Source: Flavobacterium branchiarum (lineage in GTDB: Bacteria; Bacteroidota; Bacteroidia; Flavobacteriales; Flavobacteriaceae). Taken from it: DNA of 64,000 nucleotides. The stretch lies in NCBI RefSeq assembly GCF_030409845.1, contig NZ_JAUFQQ010000003.1:806001-870000 (forward strand), in the 5' to 3' direction. Made by a program: the position numbers and the translations under genes. Position 1 is the stretch's first letter. Each line of letters starts with the position of its first letter. The notes under the pieces were generated by a model that was not told where the DNA came from, ran no database searches, and saw only the letters and a list, made by a program, of their open reading frames with translations. Shown piece after piece: positions 8,464-18,371 of the stretch.

Positions 8464-8922
8464 TTACTTTGATGTTTTGAAAACAGTAGCGTCAACTTCA
8501 ATCTGCATTCCGTCGATGGCTAATCTCGGAACAGGAATTAAGGTGCTGGCAGGAAATGGTTTGTTTTTCCAAACTTTGTTAATTTCTTCGTTCCAGATTT
8601 TTAGTTTTTCTTGATTATGGTCAACAATTAGAATCGTGATTTTCATAATATTCTCTGGCTTTAACTTGTAGCTGTCTAATACTGTCACAATATTTTTTAA
8701 TGCTACTTGTGTTTGTTCTCTAAAATCGGGACTTAGTTTGTGCTCTTTTCCTAATCCGCCGCTTTGACCTGATATAAAAATAAGTTCGCCTGCTGTTTTT
8801 ACAGATGAGGCATGGCTAAAACCATAAGGAGTAGGATCGAATAAGGCTTCTGGATTTTTAAAAGTTTGCGCTTTTGTATTAAATGCAAATAGAGAAAATA
8901 GGGAGAGAAGTAAATGTTTCAT
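8464..8922 (-). CDS. secreted RidA-family protein lacking the deaminase arginine
   Basis: 152 residues: signal peptide MKHLLLSLFSLFAFNTKAQ (1-19) followed by a RidA/YjgF domain. Family marks are FISGQSGG (about 49-56), QTQVALKNI, and PRLAIDGMQIEVDA at the C-terminus. The classical RidA enamine/imine deaminase needs an Arg in FPAR; here it is FPAST with Ser126, so imine deaminase activity is doubtful and it belongs to a Rid subfamily of unknown chemistry. Export to the periplasm is also unlike housekeeping RidA. Single gene. Confidence 0.8.
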   Translation of the reverse strand: MKHLLLSLFSLFAFNTKAQTFKNPEALFDPTPYGFSHASSVKTAGELIFISGQSGGLGKEHKLSPDFREQTQVALKNIVTVLDSYKLKPENIMKITILIVDHNQEKLKIWNEEINKVWKNKPFPASTLIPVPRLAIDGMQIEVDATVFKTSK

Positions 8923-9026
8923 GTTTTTTTAAGTTTTGAATTTATGATTTTACAAAGGTCATTTAATTCTATTCCTTGCACATTTACATATGTTGAGAGT
9001 CAGTATTTTTTAAGTTTTGATATAAA

Positions 9027-9054
9027 AAAATGCTCTCACAACTGAGAGCATTTT
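9027..9054 (-). terminator. intrinsic terminator of the GyrI-like gene
   Basis: 12-bp stem (AAAATGCTCTCA / TGAGAGCATTTT) with a CAAC loop and Ts following on the minus strand, directly after the stop codon at 9062. Confidence 0.8.
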
Positions 9055-9061
9055 CGGGGTA

Positions 9062-9544
9062 TTAATTTTTTTGTTTTATCGGAATCCAGATTTCTTCTTC
9101 GGATGTTGGATCTTCATGTTTGTATTTTTCGCCCATTACTGCAAAATGAGGCCTGTTTTCTAATAGATATTCTGACTTAGGCAACCAATCGGCAAAAATA
9201 TATTGATATGTTTTATGTCCGTTACTTGCTGGTCCCTTATGAATAAAAACGACATATAATCCACTTGGAATTGTAATCGTTTCCATATCGGCAGGAACTG
9301 AATGAAAATCGGTTACTTCTACGCCAGCCCACTTTTCGAATTCATTTTTAGGGTTGAAATTGACAAAATGGGATTCTGGATATACTTCAATAGAATGTAG
9401 TTTTAAACTGACATTGTTTTTTATTTCTTTTCGGTTTGGCATAAAACTTTGCCATAGTTCTTTTGTCCTATTAATAGAAAAAGAAGTTGTAATTCGTTTT
9501 CCAACGATTTTCTTTTCTGTTAATTTTTCTATTCTTGGTTCCAT
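9062..9544 (-). CDS. GyrI-like / effector-binding domain protein
   Basis: A 160-residue stand-alone SOUL/GyrI-type domain, the small-molecule binding fold found at the C-terminus of AraC regulators such as Rob and in the gyrase inhibitor SbmC. Visible marks: the N-terminal PRIEKLTEKKIVGKR, the central EKWAGVEVTD, IPSGLYVVFIHKGPAS, YIFADWLPKSEY and the terminal EEEIWIPI, the usual end strand with its acidic pair. No DNA-binding domain is attached, so it may bind or degrade a hydrophobic ligand. It lies 8 bp from the DUF4249 gene upstream, so the two may be co-transcribed. Confidence 0.8.
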   Translation of the reverse strand: MEPRIEKLTEKKIVGKRITTSFSINRTKELWQSFMPNRKEIKNNVSLKLHSIEVYPESHFVNFNPKNEFEKWAGVEVTDFHSVPADMETITIPSGLYVVFIHKGPASNGHKTYQYIFADWLPKSEYLLENRPHFAVMGEKYKHEDPTSEEEIWIPIKQKN

Positions 9545-9552
9545 TCTAAATG

Positions 9553-10374
9553 TTACTGGATTATGTATTTTTTAGTTTCGATTTCTCCAAGAGAAAAATA
9601 ACCTAAAGGATAGTCACTTACATTTGTTTTATTTATAACATTACCTCTTACAGTAGCAGGAGGAGATTGAAACGGTCCGCCACTATTATTACCAGCAATG
9701 CTTATTAAAATATTCATAAAGTTATAATAACTTTTTGAGATACCGATATGGCTTATTTCAACTTGGTCACCTGGTTTTAAATCATCGTTATTTGAGGAAC
9801 TGAAAAATTCATTTCCGTTAAAGAATCTATCTTCAGCCGCCGAATAGTTTGTTAGTATTTTATTAGAATATGTATAGTGGTATAAATAATAATTAGGTTC
9901 ATTAGCAGGATCATTAAAGTAGGCTTTTACTTCAATTTCATCTTTCATGATACCACCATCGTTTTTTTGTTCTATTCTAGTAATAGGCGCTACCGATTTT
10001 AAAGTTTCGGTTGCGGAATATGTGTTTCCTCCGCTAATAATAGTTAAAACGTAAGTTTCATTAATTACAGGTTCAAAATTGGTACAAACGTATTGTCCCG
10101 TTTTAGGAATTTCTAAAAAAGTATATACTTTGTTTGTACTATTTTGTATAAACACTGTCGCTCCAGAAACAACAGGAATTACGGGATTGTAATAATCTGT
10201 TGTTGTAGTTAATTTTATTTTTTGCTGATTTCCAGTTGTTCCTTTGGTCCAATTGATAACTGCTTCGACCACTAATTTAGGTGGGGCTGTTTTTAAATCA
10301 ACATCTACAACTTCTTCACAACTTGTAATAAACAAGGTTGTTATAAAAAGGATTAATATATTTATTTTTTTCAT
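9553..10374 (-). CDS. DUF4249 outer-membrane-associated lipoprotein
   Basis: 273 residues with a lipoprotein signal peptide (FITSCEEVVDVDL, Cys near residue 19). The remainder is beta-rich and matches the DUF4249 family (PPKLVVEAVINW, GATVFIQN, NETYVLTI). In Bacteroidetes such genes sit directly 3' of a TonB-dependent receptor, as here (36 bp downstream of one), suggesting a surface lid or binding partner comparable to SusD for SusC. The ligand is unknown. Some family members are longer, but the C-terminus here looks intact (KKYIIQ). Confidence 0.82.
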   Translation of the reverse strand: MKKINILILFITTLFITSCEEVVDVDLKTAPPKLVVEAVINWTKGTTGNQQKIKLTTTTDYYNPVIPVVSGATVFIQNSTNKVYTFLEIPKTGQYVCTNFEPVINETYVLTIISGGNTYSATETLKSVAPITRIEQKNDGGIMKDEIEVKAYFNDPANEPNYYLYHYTYSNKILTNYSAAEDRFFNGNEFFSSSNNDDLKPGDQVEISHIGISKSYYNFMNILISIAGNNSGGPFQSPPATVRGNVINKTNVSDYPLGYFSLGEIETKKYIIQ

Positions 10375-10410
10375 CTGAATATATTTTTATTTTTCTCTGA
10401 GAGAAGTGAA

Positions 10411-12789
10411 TTAAAATTTAAAATTATAGCTAACTGCAGGCACCATTCCGAATATAGAAGTTTTTACAGCTTCATTGTATCCTGTATCGGTATTTTGTCT
10501 AAAATTAATCGACGCAGCATTATGTCTGTTATAAAGATTGTAAATACTAAAAACCCATTCTCCTTTCCAATTTCTATCTTTATTTGATCTTGGTGTTAAT
10601 GTTGCAGAAACATCTAAGTGATGATATGCAGGTAATCTATTTTCGTTACGTAAACCATAATTAGGAACCTGAACTAAGTATTCATAATAACTATTTGGAT
10701 AGGATACTGGTTGCCCCGATTGTAAGGCGAAATTAGCACCAAATGACCATTTTTCGTTTAGTGCATACGAAGTTGTCACAGCTAAATTATGTAGTTTGTC
10801 GTACACGGAATTGTACCACTGTCCGTTGTTAATTCCTGTTTCTTCTGGAGTTCTTCCAGGAGTTTGTTGTTCTGATTTAGATAATGTATAAGAAACCCAT
10901 CCAGTTAGTTTTCCAGTATTCTTCTTAAACATTAATTCGATACCATAAGAACGCATACGTCCATTTAAAAGTACTTGTTCGATAGCGTTATTTGCTATTA
11001 AATCGGCACCATCAATATAATCTAGTCGGTTTTTAATTTTCTTGTAGTAGGTTTCTGCTTCAAGAGAGTAATCTCCATCTTGGAAATTTCTGAAATAACC
11101 TAAAGCTACCTGATCTGCAAGTTGAGGTTTGATGAACTGGTCGCTTGGCATCCATACATCAAGCGGTGTAGGAGATGAGGTGTTTGATATTAATTGTAAG
11201 TACTGCGCCATTCTGTTATAACTAGCTTTAATGGCTTGGTCTTCGTTAATTTGATAGCCAATAGAAAAACGTGGTTCTAAATTTTTATAATCGGCGATAG
11301 ATTTGTTTTTGCTGTAATATTGTGTTCCTACTGGAGTTGCTTTTTCATAGATTTGACGTACTGGGTCAAAAACAACAGGATTGTTTTTCTCATACAAGTT
11401 AACTGTTGAAGAGCCTAAACGAGAAAACATGCTAAAACGAAGTCCGTAAGAAAGGGTTAGTTTTTTAGCGATTTGATTTTCAGCCTCAATATAAATTGCA
11501 GGTTCAAATGCATATTTCTTATCTAATTGCTCTGGATTAATTCCAATTTTGCCATCTGTTGGTTTTATATTTCCGGGATTAAATTCATAATAAATTGCAT
11601 TTACACCATAATTTAATTTGAACTTATCTGAAATATAATTCTTGAAATCATATTTGATATTGTAATTCTTAATTCCAGAATCCCATTTGAAACCTACTAA
11701 ATCTAAATCAAGACCGTAATAATAATCACTATAAATTAAAGATAGATTTGTGAATAGTTTATCAGAAAATAAATGATTCCAACGCAAGTTTAAAGTTGTG
11801 TTTCCATAAGTATTTGCAAAGCTTTTGGCGATACTAAATACATCACGACCAAAATAACCAGATAGATATAAACTGTTATTGTCGTTTAGTTTATAACTGA
11901 ATTTTGCATTTAAGTCATAAAAATAAACGGAATTGTCTTTCATATCATCGGTAAGTTTTAGGAATAAATGTCCGTATGAAGCTCTTCCTCCAATTAAAAA
12001 CGATCCTTTGTCTTTTACTAATGGGCCTTCGGCTAGAAGTCGGCTAGAAATTAAACCGATTCCACCATTCATATGGAAATCTTTACTATTTCCATCTTTT
12101 TGATAAATATCCAAAACAGAAGAAGCTCTACCGCCGTAACGAGCAGGGATTCCACCTTTATATAGTTTTAAATCTTTGATGGCATCTGGATTAAATACAG
12201 AGAAGAAACCAAAAACATGTGAAGAGTTGAAAATAGTAGCTTCATCAAGAAGTATTAAATTCTGATCTGCACCACCACCACGAACATTAAATCCAGAAGC
12301 TCCTTCTCCAGCATTGGTAACACCTGGGAGTAATAAAATCGATTTTAATACATCGACTTCTCCCATAACAACTGGCATTTTTTTTATGGATGTTATAGAA
12401 AGTTTGTTTACACTCATTTCAGGTGTACGCGTATTGGCTCTTCCTCTATTGTCGGTTATGATTACTTCTTGAAGCTCTTCACCACCTTCCTTTAATGAGA
12501 AATTGATTTTAATGTTTTTTGTCAAAGAAATAGTTTGTTCAAAAGATTGGTATCCAACATAACTGATTTCTATCTGATATTCTCCCTTTGGGGCTGTAAT
12601 AGAATAAAAACCATATTCGTTGGTTGTTGCGCCTATTTTTAATGATGGGATGTAAATATTGACACCAATTAAGGTTTCATTATTTTTTGAGTCTGAGATG
12701 GTACCACTGAGAGTGAATTTTTCTTGTGCTATAGAAGAAAAAGTAGCGAAAAATACAATAAGTAATAAACTAACTTTTTTTAAAATCAT
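10411..12789 (-). CDS. TonB-dependent outer-membrane receptor (carboxypeptidase-like N-terminus)
   Basis: 792 residues: signal peptide ending IAQEKF (about 1-22), a carboxypeptidase-regulatory-like beta domain (about 25-110, with LIGVNIYIPSLKIGATTNEYGFY), a plug domain (about 120-225, with GVTNAGEGASGFNVRGGGADQNLILLD), and a 22-strand barrel ending VSYNFKF with the C-terminal Phe expected by the BAM machinery. It imports an unknown ligand using TonB energy. First gene of a likely operon with the DUF4249 lipoprotein and perhaps the GyrI-like gene. No anti-sigma/ECF pair is adjacent. Confidence 0.93.
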   Translation of the reverse strand: MILKKVSLLLIVFFATFSSIAQEKFTLSGTISDSKNNETLIGVNIYIPSLKIGATTNEYGFYSITAPKGEYQIEISYVGYQSFEQTISLTKNIKINFSLKEGGEELQEVIITDNRGRANTRTPEMSVNKLSITSIKKMPVVMGEVDVLKSILLLPGVTNAGEGASGFNVRGGGADQNLILLDEATIFNSSHVFGFFSVFNPDAIKDLKLYKGGIPARYGGRASSVLDIYQKDGNSKDFHMNGGIGLISSRLLAEGPLVKDKGSFLIGGRASYGHLFLKLTDDMKDNSVYFYDLNAKFSYKLNDNNSLYLSGYFGRDVFSIAKSFANTYGNTTLNLRWNHLFSDKLFTNLSLIYSDYYYGLDLDLVGFKWDSGIKNYNIKYDFKNYISDKFKLNYGVNAIYYEFNPGNIKPTDGKIGINPEQLDKKYAFEPAIYIEAENQIAKKLTLSYGLRFSMFSRLGSSTVNLYEKNNPVVFDPVRQIYEKATPVGTQYYSKNKSIADYKNLEPRFSIGYQINEDQAIKASYNRMAQYLQLISNTSSPTPLDVWMPSDQFIKPQLADQVALGYFRNFQDGDYSLEAETYYKKIKNRLDYIDGADLIANNAIEQVLLNGRMRSYGIELMFKKNTGKLTGWVSYTLSKSEQQTPGRTPEETGINNGQWYNSVYDKLHNLAVTTSYALNEKWSFGANFALQSGQPVSYPNSYYEYLVQVPNYGLRNENRLPAYHHLDVSATLTPRSNKDRNWKGEWVFSIYNLYNRHNAASINFRQNTDTGYNEAVKTSIFGMVPAVSYNFKF

Positions 12790-12867
12790 TGTTTAATTTT
12801 TGAATTACTTTATTAAGACGTTGTAAAGAGAAAAATATTACAAAACCAACGTTAAATATGCGTTAAA

Positions 12868-12897
12868 AAAAAGACAACCGTTTCTGGTTGTCTTTTT
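12868..12897 (-). terminator. intrinsic terminator of icd
   Basis: 12-bp stem AAAAAGACAACC / GGTTGTCTTTTT with a 6-nt loop, U-rich on the minus strand, about 50 bp past the icd stop codon. Confidence 0.8.
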
Positions 12898-12945
12898 ATA
12901 TGCATTTGTAGTGATGTACTTAAATACATCGTTATGTATAATAGC

Positions 12946-15180
<2,235 letters not shown>

Positions 15181-15246
15181 TTAATATAATCGTATCGTCA
15201 AAAAAATGACGATGTAAAGGAATGGTCGGCTCAAAAATGAGCGAAG

Positions 15247-15254
15247 CAAATATA
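15247..15254 (-). promoter_or_regulatory. TAnnTTTG -7 element upstream of icd
   Basis: TATATTTG on the minus strand, about 79 bp upstream of the icd ATG. The -33 region is TTTTC rather than TTG, so this is a moderate match. Confidence 0.45.
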
Positions 15255-15397
15255 AGTAAAACAGTCCGAAAACGGTTGCGTTTTTTATAGAATTCCTTAA
15301 ATTAACAGATTACTATTTTTAGTAGCAATAATTGACAAATCGATGGTTTTCAAGCCAAAGAATTACTGTTTTGATATTTTGTTTAGAACAAAAAAAA

Positions 15398-15425
15398 TCC
15401 CGATTCATAAATAATGAATCGGGAT
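15398..15425 (-). terminator. intrinsic terminator of rplS
   Basis: A perfect 12-bp stem ATCCCGATTCAT / ATGAATCGGGAT with a 4-nt loop, followed on the minus strand by seven Ts. It lies just past the rplS stop codon. Confidence 0.85.
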
Positions 15426-15448
15426 CTTTATGGTAAAGAGATAAAAAA

Positions 15449-15799
15449 TTATCTTCTTTTGTCTCTAATCTTAGCTTTTTTACCAGTAAGTTCTCTGAAG
15501 TAGAAAATTCTAGCTCTACGTACAGCTCCTCTTTTGTTAACTTCAACTTTTTGTAAAGCTGGTAAGTTAACTGGGAAGATACGCTCTACACCAACAGCAC
15601 CAGACATTTTACGAATTGTAAAAGTCTCTGTGTTTCCAGAACCTCTTCTTTGAATAACAACTCCTTTGAAAAACTGAGTTCTTGTTTTTTCACCCTCTCT
15701 AATTTCGTAGAAAACTGTGATAGTATCTCCAGCTCCGAAAACTGGGAAATCTTTTTTTGCAACAAATTCGGTTTGAACGAATTTCATTAAATCTGCCAT
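15449..15799 (-). CDS. rplS: 50S ribosomal protein L19
   Basis: Ribosomal protein at the 30S/50S interface; 116 residues from MADLMKFVQ, the normal size. Typical segments are FGAGDTITVFYEIREGEKTR, FKGVVIQRRGSG, FTIRKMSGAVGVERIFP and the basic RARIFYFRELTGKKAKI end. The frame is open 12 codons further upstream, but MADLMKFVQ is the family N-terminus. In most bacteria rplS directly follows trmD; here a 0.68-kb repeat-containing gap separates them, and rplS has its own consensus promoter at 15872-15901. Confidence 0.97.
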   Translation of the reverse strand: MADLMKFVQTEFVAKKDFPVFGAGDTITVFYEIREGEKTRTQFFKGVVIQRRGSGNTETFTIRKMSGAVGVERIFPVNLPALQKVEVNKRGAVRRARIFYFRELTGKKAKIRDKRR

Positions 15800-15871
15800 G
15801 ATATCTTTAATTATGGTTTTGTGATAGAGCAACATACACGGATTTCGCCAGAGGTTGGTCTAATTTGGATG

Positions 15872-15901
15872 CAAAAGTACAACTTTAGTTTTAATTTGCA
15901 A
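15872..15901 (-). promoter_or_regulatory. consensus Bacteroidetes promoter of rplS
   Basis: On the minus strand TTG (15899-15901), a 19-bp gap, then TACTTTTG (15872-15879), an exact TTG-N19-TAnnTTTG promoter, about 73 bp upstream of the rplS ATG. It lies between the repeat array and rplS, so rplS need not depend on read-through from trmD. Confidence 0.7.
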
Positions 15902-15964
15902 CTTTTTTTATTTTATGTGTAGCGTACATGCTCTCAATTTTTAATTAAGGGGTAGTAAACTACA

Positions 15965-16470
15965 AACTGAATATTGTGACTGTAACCGCAAACCGAGACT
16001 GTCCTTCGACTCCGCTCAGGATGACACTTAGACTGTAAACTGAATACCGAGACTGAACTCTGCGACTATTAACGACAAACTAAGATTGAATACTGTAAAC
16101 TGCGACTGTAAACTGAATACCGAGACTGAACTCTGCGACTATTAACGACAAACTAAGACTGAATACTGTAAACTGCGACTGTAAACTGAATACCGAGACT
16201 GAACTCTGCGACTATTAACGACAAACTAAGACTGAATACTGTAAACTGCGACTGTAAACTGAATACCGAGACTGAACTCTGCGACTATTAACGATAAACT
16301 AAGACTGAATACTGTAAACTGCGACTGTAAACTGAATACCGAGACTGAACTCTGCGACTATGATAACCACAAACTAAGACTGAATACTGCGACTGTAAAC
16401 TGAATACCGAGACTGAACTCTGCGACTATGATAACCACAAACTAAGACTGAATACTTCGACTGAATACTG
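15965..16470. repeat. 73-bp tandem repeat array between trmD and rplS
   Basis: Units beginning AACTGAATACCGAGACTG start at 16038, 16111, 16184, 16257, 16330 and 16398: four intervals of 73 bp, one variant of 68 bp (an 8-bp loss and 3-bp gain) and a final partial copy that runs up to the trmD stop codon. Each unit is itself built from related words (GACTGAATAC, GACTGTAAAC, GACTGAACTC). A diverged leader covers 15965-16037. Units differ by single bases only. Because 73 is not a multiple of 3 and frames contain stops, it is not coding. Confidence 0.92.
16001..16027. repeat. short interspersed repeat core (CTTCGACTCCGCTCAGGATGAC)
   Basis: In the leader of the tandem array lies a 27-bp word whose minus strand begins GTCATCCTGAGCGGAGTCG. 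From memory this word recurs in intergenic DNA of many Bacteroidetes and other bacteria as a REP-like element. Only this copy is seen here; a related GTCATTTCGAGCG word is at 33841-33853. Confidence 0.5.
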
Positions 16471-16474
16471 AATA

Positions 16475-17155
16475 CTAATTATCTTCAAGTAAATCAGGTC
16501 TTCTGTTTTTAGTATGTTCGTAAGCCATATCTTCTCTCCATTTGTCAATTTTAGCAAAGTGACCGCTGGTTAAAACATCAGGAACTTTCCATCCTTTGTA
16601 ATCAGCAGGGCGAGTATATATAGGTCCAGATAATAAGTTATCTTGAAAACTATCAGTCAAAGCAGAAGTTTCGTCGCTTAAAACGCCAGGGATTAATCGA
16701 ATTAAAGCATCTGATAACACCAAAGCGCCTAATTCACCACCAGATAAAACATAATCACCAATTGATATTTCTTTCGTAATAAAATGATCGCGAACTCGTT
16801 GGTCAACACCTTTGTAATGTCCGCACAAAATGATAATGTTTTCGTACATCGACATAGTGTTAGCCATTTTTTGGTTCAGCGTTTCACCATCAGGCGACAT
16901 ATATATAATCTCGTCGTAGGTTCTTTCACTTTTTAAATGAGTAATACAAGCATCAATAGGCTGAACAGTCATTACCATTCCGGCACCACCGCCAAAAGGA
17001 TAGTCATCAACACTCTTCTGTTTGTTGGTTGTATAGTCACGTAAATTATGAAAATGAACTTCAACAATACCCTTGTCAATAGCACGTTTCATAATTGAAG
17101 CCTCAAATGGACTGCGTAATAACTCTGGTAAAACAGTAATAATATCTATGCGCAT
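16475..17155 (-). CDS. trmD: tRNA (guanine37-N1)-methyltransferase
   Basis: SPOUT-class enzyme that methylates G37 of tRNAs with G36, preventing frameshifts. 226 residues; starts [13 protein letters not shown]. The trefoil knot SAM site is seen in [13 protein letters not shown] (about 111-123) and [18 protein letters not shown] (about 130-147), and the N-terminal [13 protein letters not shown] (about 51-63) binds SAM/tRNA. The C-terminus ([13 protein letters not shown]) ends exactly where the tandem repeat array begins. rimM and rpsP, often neighbours, are not adjacent. Confidence 0.96.
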   Translation of the reverse strand: MRIDIITVLPELLRSPFEASIMKRAIDKGIVEVHFHNLRDYTTNKQKSVDDYPFGGGAGMVMTVQPIDACITHLKSERTYDEIIYMSPDGETLNQKMANTMSMYENIIILCGHYKGVDQRVRDHFITKEISIGDYVLSGGELGALVLSDALIRLIPGVLSDETSALTDSFQDNLLSGPIYTRPADYKGWKVPDVLTSGHFAKIDKWREDMAYEHTKNRRPDLLEDN

Positions 17156-17182
17156 TTTTTTTATTCAAAAGGTTCTAGTCTG

Positions 17183-17190
17183 CAAAGATA
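17183..17190 (-). promoter_or_regulatory. TAnnTTTG -7 element upstream of trmD
   Basis: TATCTTTG on the minus strand, 27 bp upstream of the trmD ATG; no clear TTG partner at the expected distance. Confidence 0.45.
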
Positions 17191-17233
17191 CAAAGTTTTT
17201 TTCGCGAAGCAGTGAATGATGGATTTTAGGTTT

Positions 17234-17294
17234 AAAGAGAAAAGAGAAAAGAGAAAAGAGAAAAGAGAAAAGAGAAAAGAGAAAAGAGAAAAGA
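17234..17294. repeat. 7-bp microsatellite (AAAGAGA)n
   Basis: About 8.7 perfect copies of AAAGAGA. It lies between the divergent trmD and beta-lactamase genes, roughly 84 bp upstream of the beta-lactamase ATG. The long upstream reading frame through it (Lys/Arg/Glu runs) is an artefact of the repeat. Perfect short repeats of this length are prone to slipped-strand copy-number change. Confidence 0.9.
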
Positions 17295-17377
17295 TGCAAG
17301 AAGAAACGAATCGAAAAAGATTTAGTAGAAACAAAAGCTTATTTATTAACTTGCATGCTAAAAGTAAAACAAACAAC

Positions 17378-18232
17378 ATGAAAAATCAAAAGCTATCTAT
17401 CTTCCTATTTTTAACGATAATTTTAAACGTAAGTTGTCAATCAAAAAATAAAGAAGGTAAAATTGAAACTAAAAAAGAAGCTGAAAAAGAAACACAAATT
17501 GTAGTTTCTCAGTTTGGTGAAATTTTGGATAGCCTAAAAGTTAAAGGATCAATACTGATTTATGATGCAAATAAGAATACTTATTATTCTAATGATTTTG
17601 CTTGGGCAAAGAGAGGAAACCTTCCTGCATCAACATTTAAAATTCCAAATTCTATTATTGCATTAGAGACAGGAGTCGTAAAAAGTGATTCAACTATTTT
17701 TAAATGGGATGGAGAAAAAAGATGGATGAAAGCATGGGAGCAAGATTTAACACTCAAACAAGCATTTAAAGTTTCATGCGTGCCTTGTTATCAGGAAATC
17801 GCAAGGAAAGTGGGAGTGAAGCGAATGAAATCGTATCTGAAAAAACTCAATTACAATTCAATGGTTTTTGATACATTAACCTTAGATGATTTTTGGTTAA
17901 AAGGGAAATCAAGAATATCGCAAATGCAACAAGTTGATTTCTTAAAAAGATTGTATTTCTCAGAATTACCTATTTCAAAAAGAACCGAATCGATAATGAA
18001 AGATATTATGGAAGTTGAAAAAAAGGATGATTATGTTTTAAGAGGAAAAACAGGTTTGTCTATAGAAGATGAAAAACGTAATGGTTGGTTTGTAGGTTAT
18101 CTGGAAAATAAAAATGGAGTTTACTTTTTTGCAACGAATATAGAACCAACAAAAGATATCAATCAAGATGAATTTATAGCAATGCGATTGAATGCGACTA
18201 AAGTAGCATTGAAGAATCTTCAAAAAATGTAA
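17378..18232 (+). CDS. class D (OXA-like) beta-lactamase, lipoprotein form
   Basis: Serine beta-lactamase-fold protein, 284 residues. Lipoprotein signal with Cys20 (ILNVSC). Active-site marks: Ser85-T-F-Lys88 (SxxK, Lys normally carboxylated), Ser133-C-Val135 (SxV), Trp173 in FWLKGKSRIS, and KTG at 224-226 followed by NGWFVGYLE. The usual YGN motif is replaced by Tyr159-Asn-Ser. The ATG at 17378 is chosen because it opens the signal peptide; the frame continues upstream only through the microsatellite. Activity on beta-lactams is likely but the altered YGN leaves the spectrum open; a penicillin-binding/sensor role is the alternative. Confidence 0.88.
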   Translation: MKNQKLSIFLFLTIILNVSCQSKNKEGKIETKKEAEKETQIVVSQFGEILDSLKVKGSILIYDANKNTYYSNDFAWAKRGNLPASTFKIPNSIIALETGVVKSDSTIFKWDGEKRWMKAWEQDLTLKQAFKVSCVPCYQEIARKVGVKRMKSYLKKLNYNSMVFDTLTLDDFWLKGKSRISQMQQVDFLKRLYFSELPISKRTESIMKDIMEVEKKDDYVLRGKTGLSIEDEKRNGWFVGYLENKNGVYFFATNIEPTKDINQDEFIAMRLNATKVALKNLQKM

Positions 18233-18328
18233 TTTTCGTAACGCACTTCTTTACAAATAGTTATATTTTAAATAAGAAATTTATTATTTTAAATTGTTGT
18301 AATGTATTTTTATTAAATAAAATACTAC

Positions 18329-18336
18329 TATTTTTG
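18329..18336 (+). promoter_or_regulatory. TAnnTTTG -7 element before the DUF2459-like gene
   Basis: TATTTTTG lies 35 bp before a TTG start codon at 18372. This supports transcription starting between the beta-lactamase gene and the next one. Confidence 0.45.
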
Positions 18337-18371
18337 CCAAAGCCAAAAAACTAACTAATCAAAAAAATTCA

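Noticed and set aside
15319..15546. A 75-codon frame overlapping rplS
   Set aside because: It overlaps rplS in another frame and reads through the rplS terminator; no family resemblance.
15965..16470. CRISPR array
   Set aside because: Units are contiguous 73-bp tandem copies without distinct spacers, and no cas genes are in the window.
17216..17377. N-terminal extension of the beta-lactamase frame rich in Lys/Arg/Glu
   Set aside because: It is the translation of the AAAGAGA microsatellite; a clear signal peptide starts at the internal ATG at 17378.
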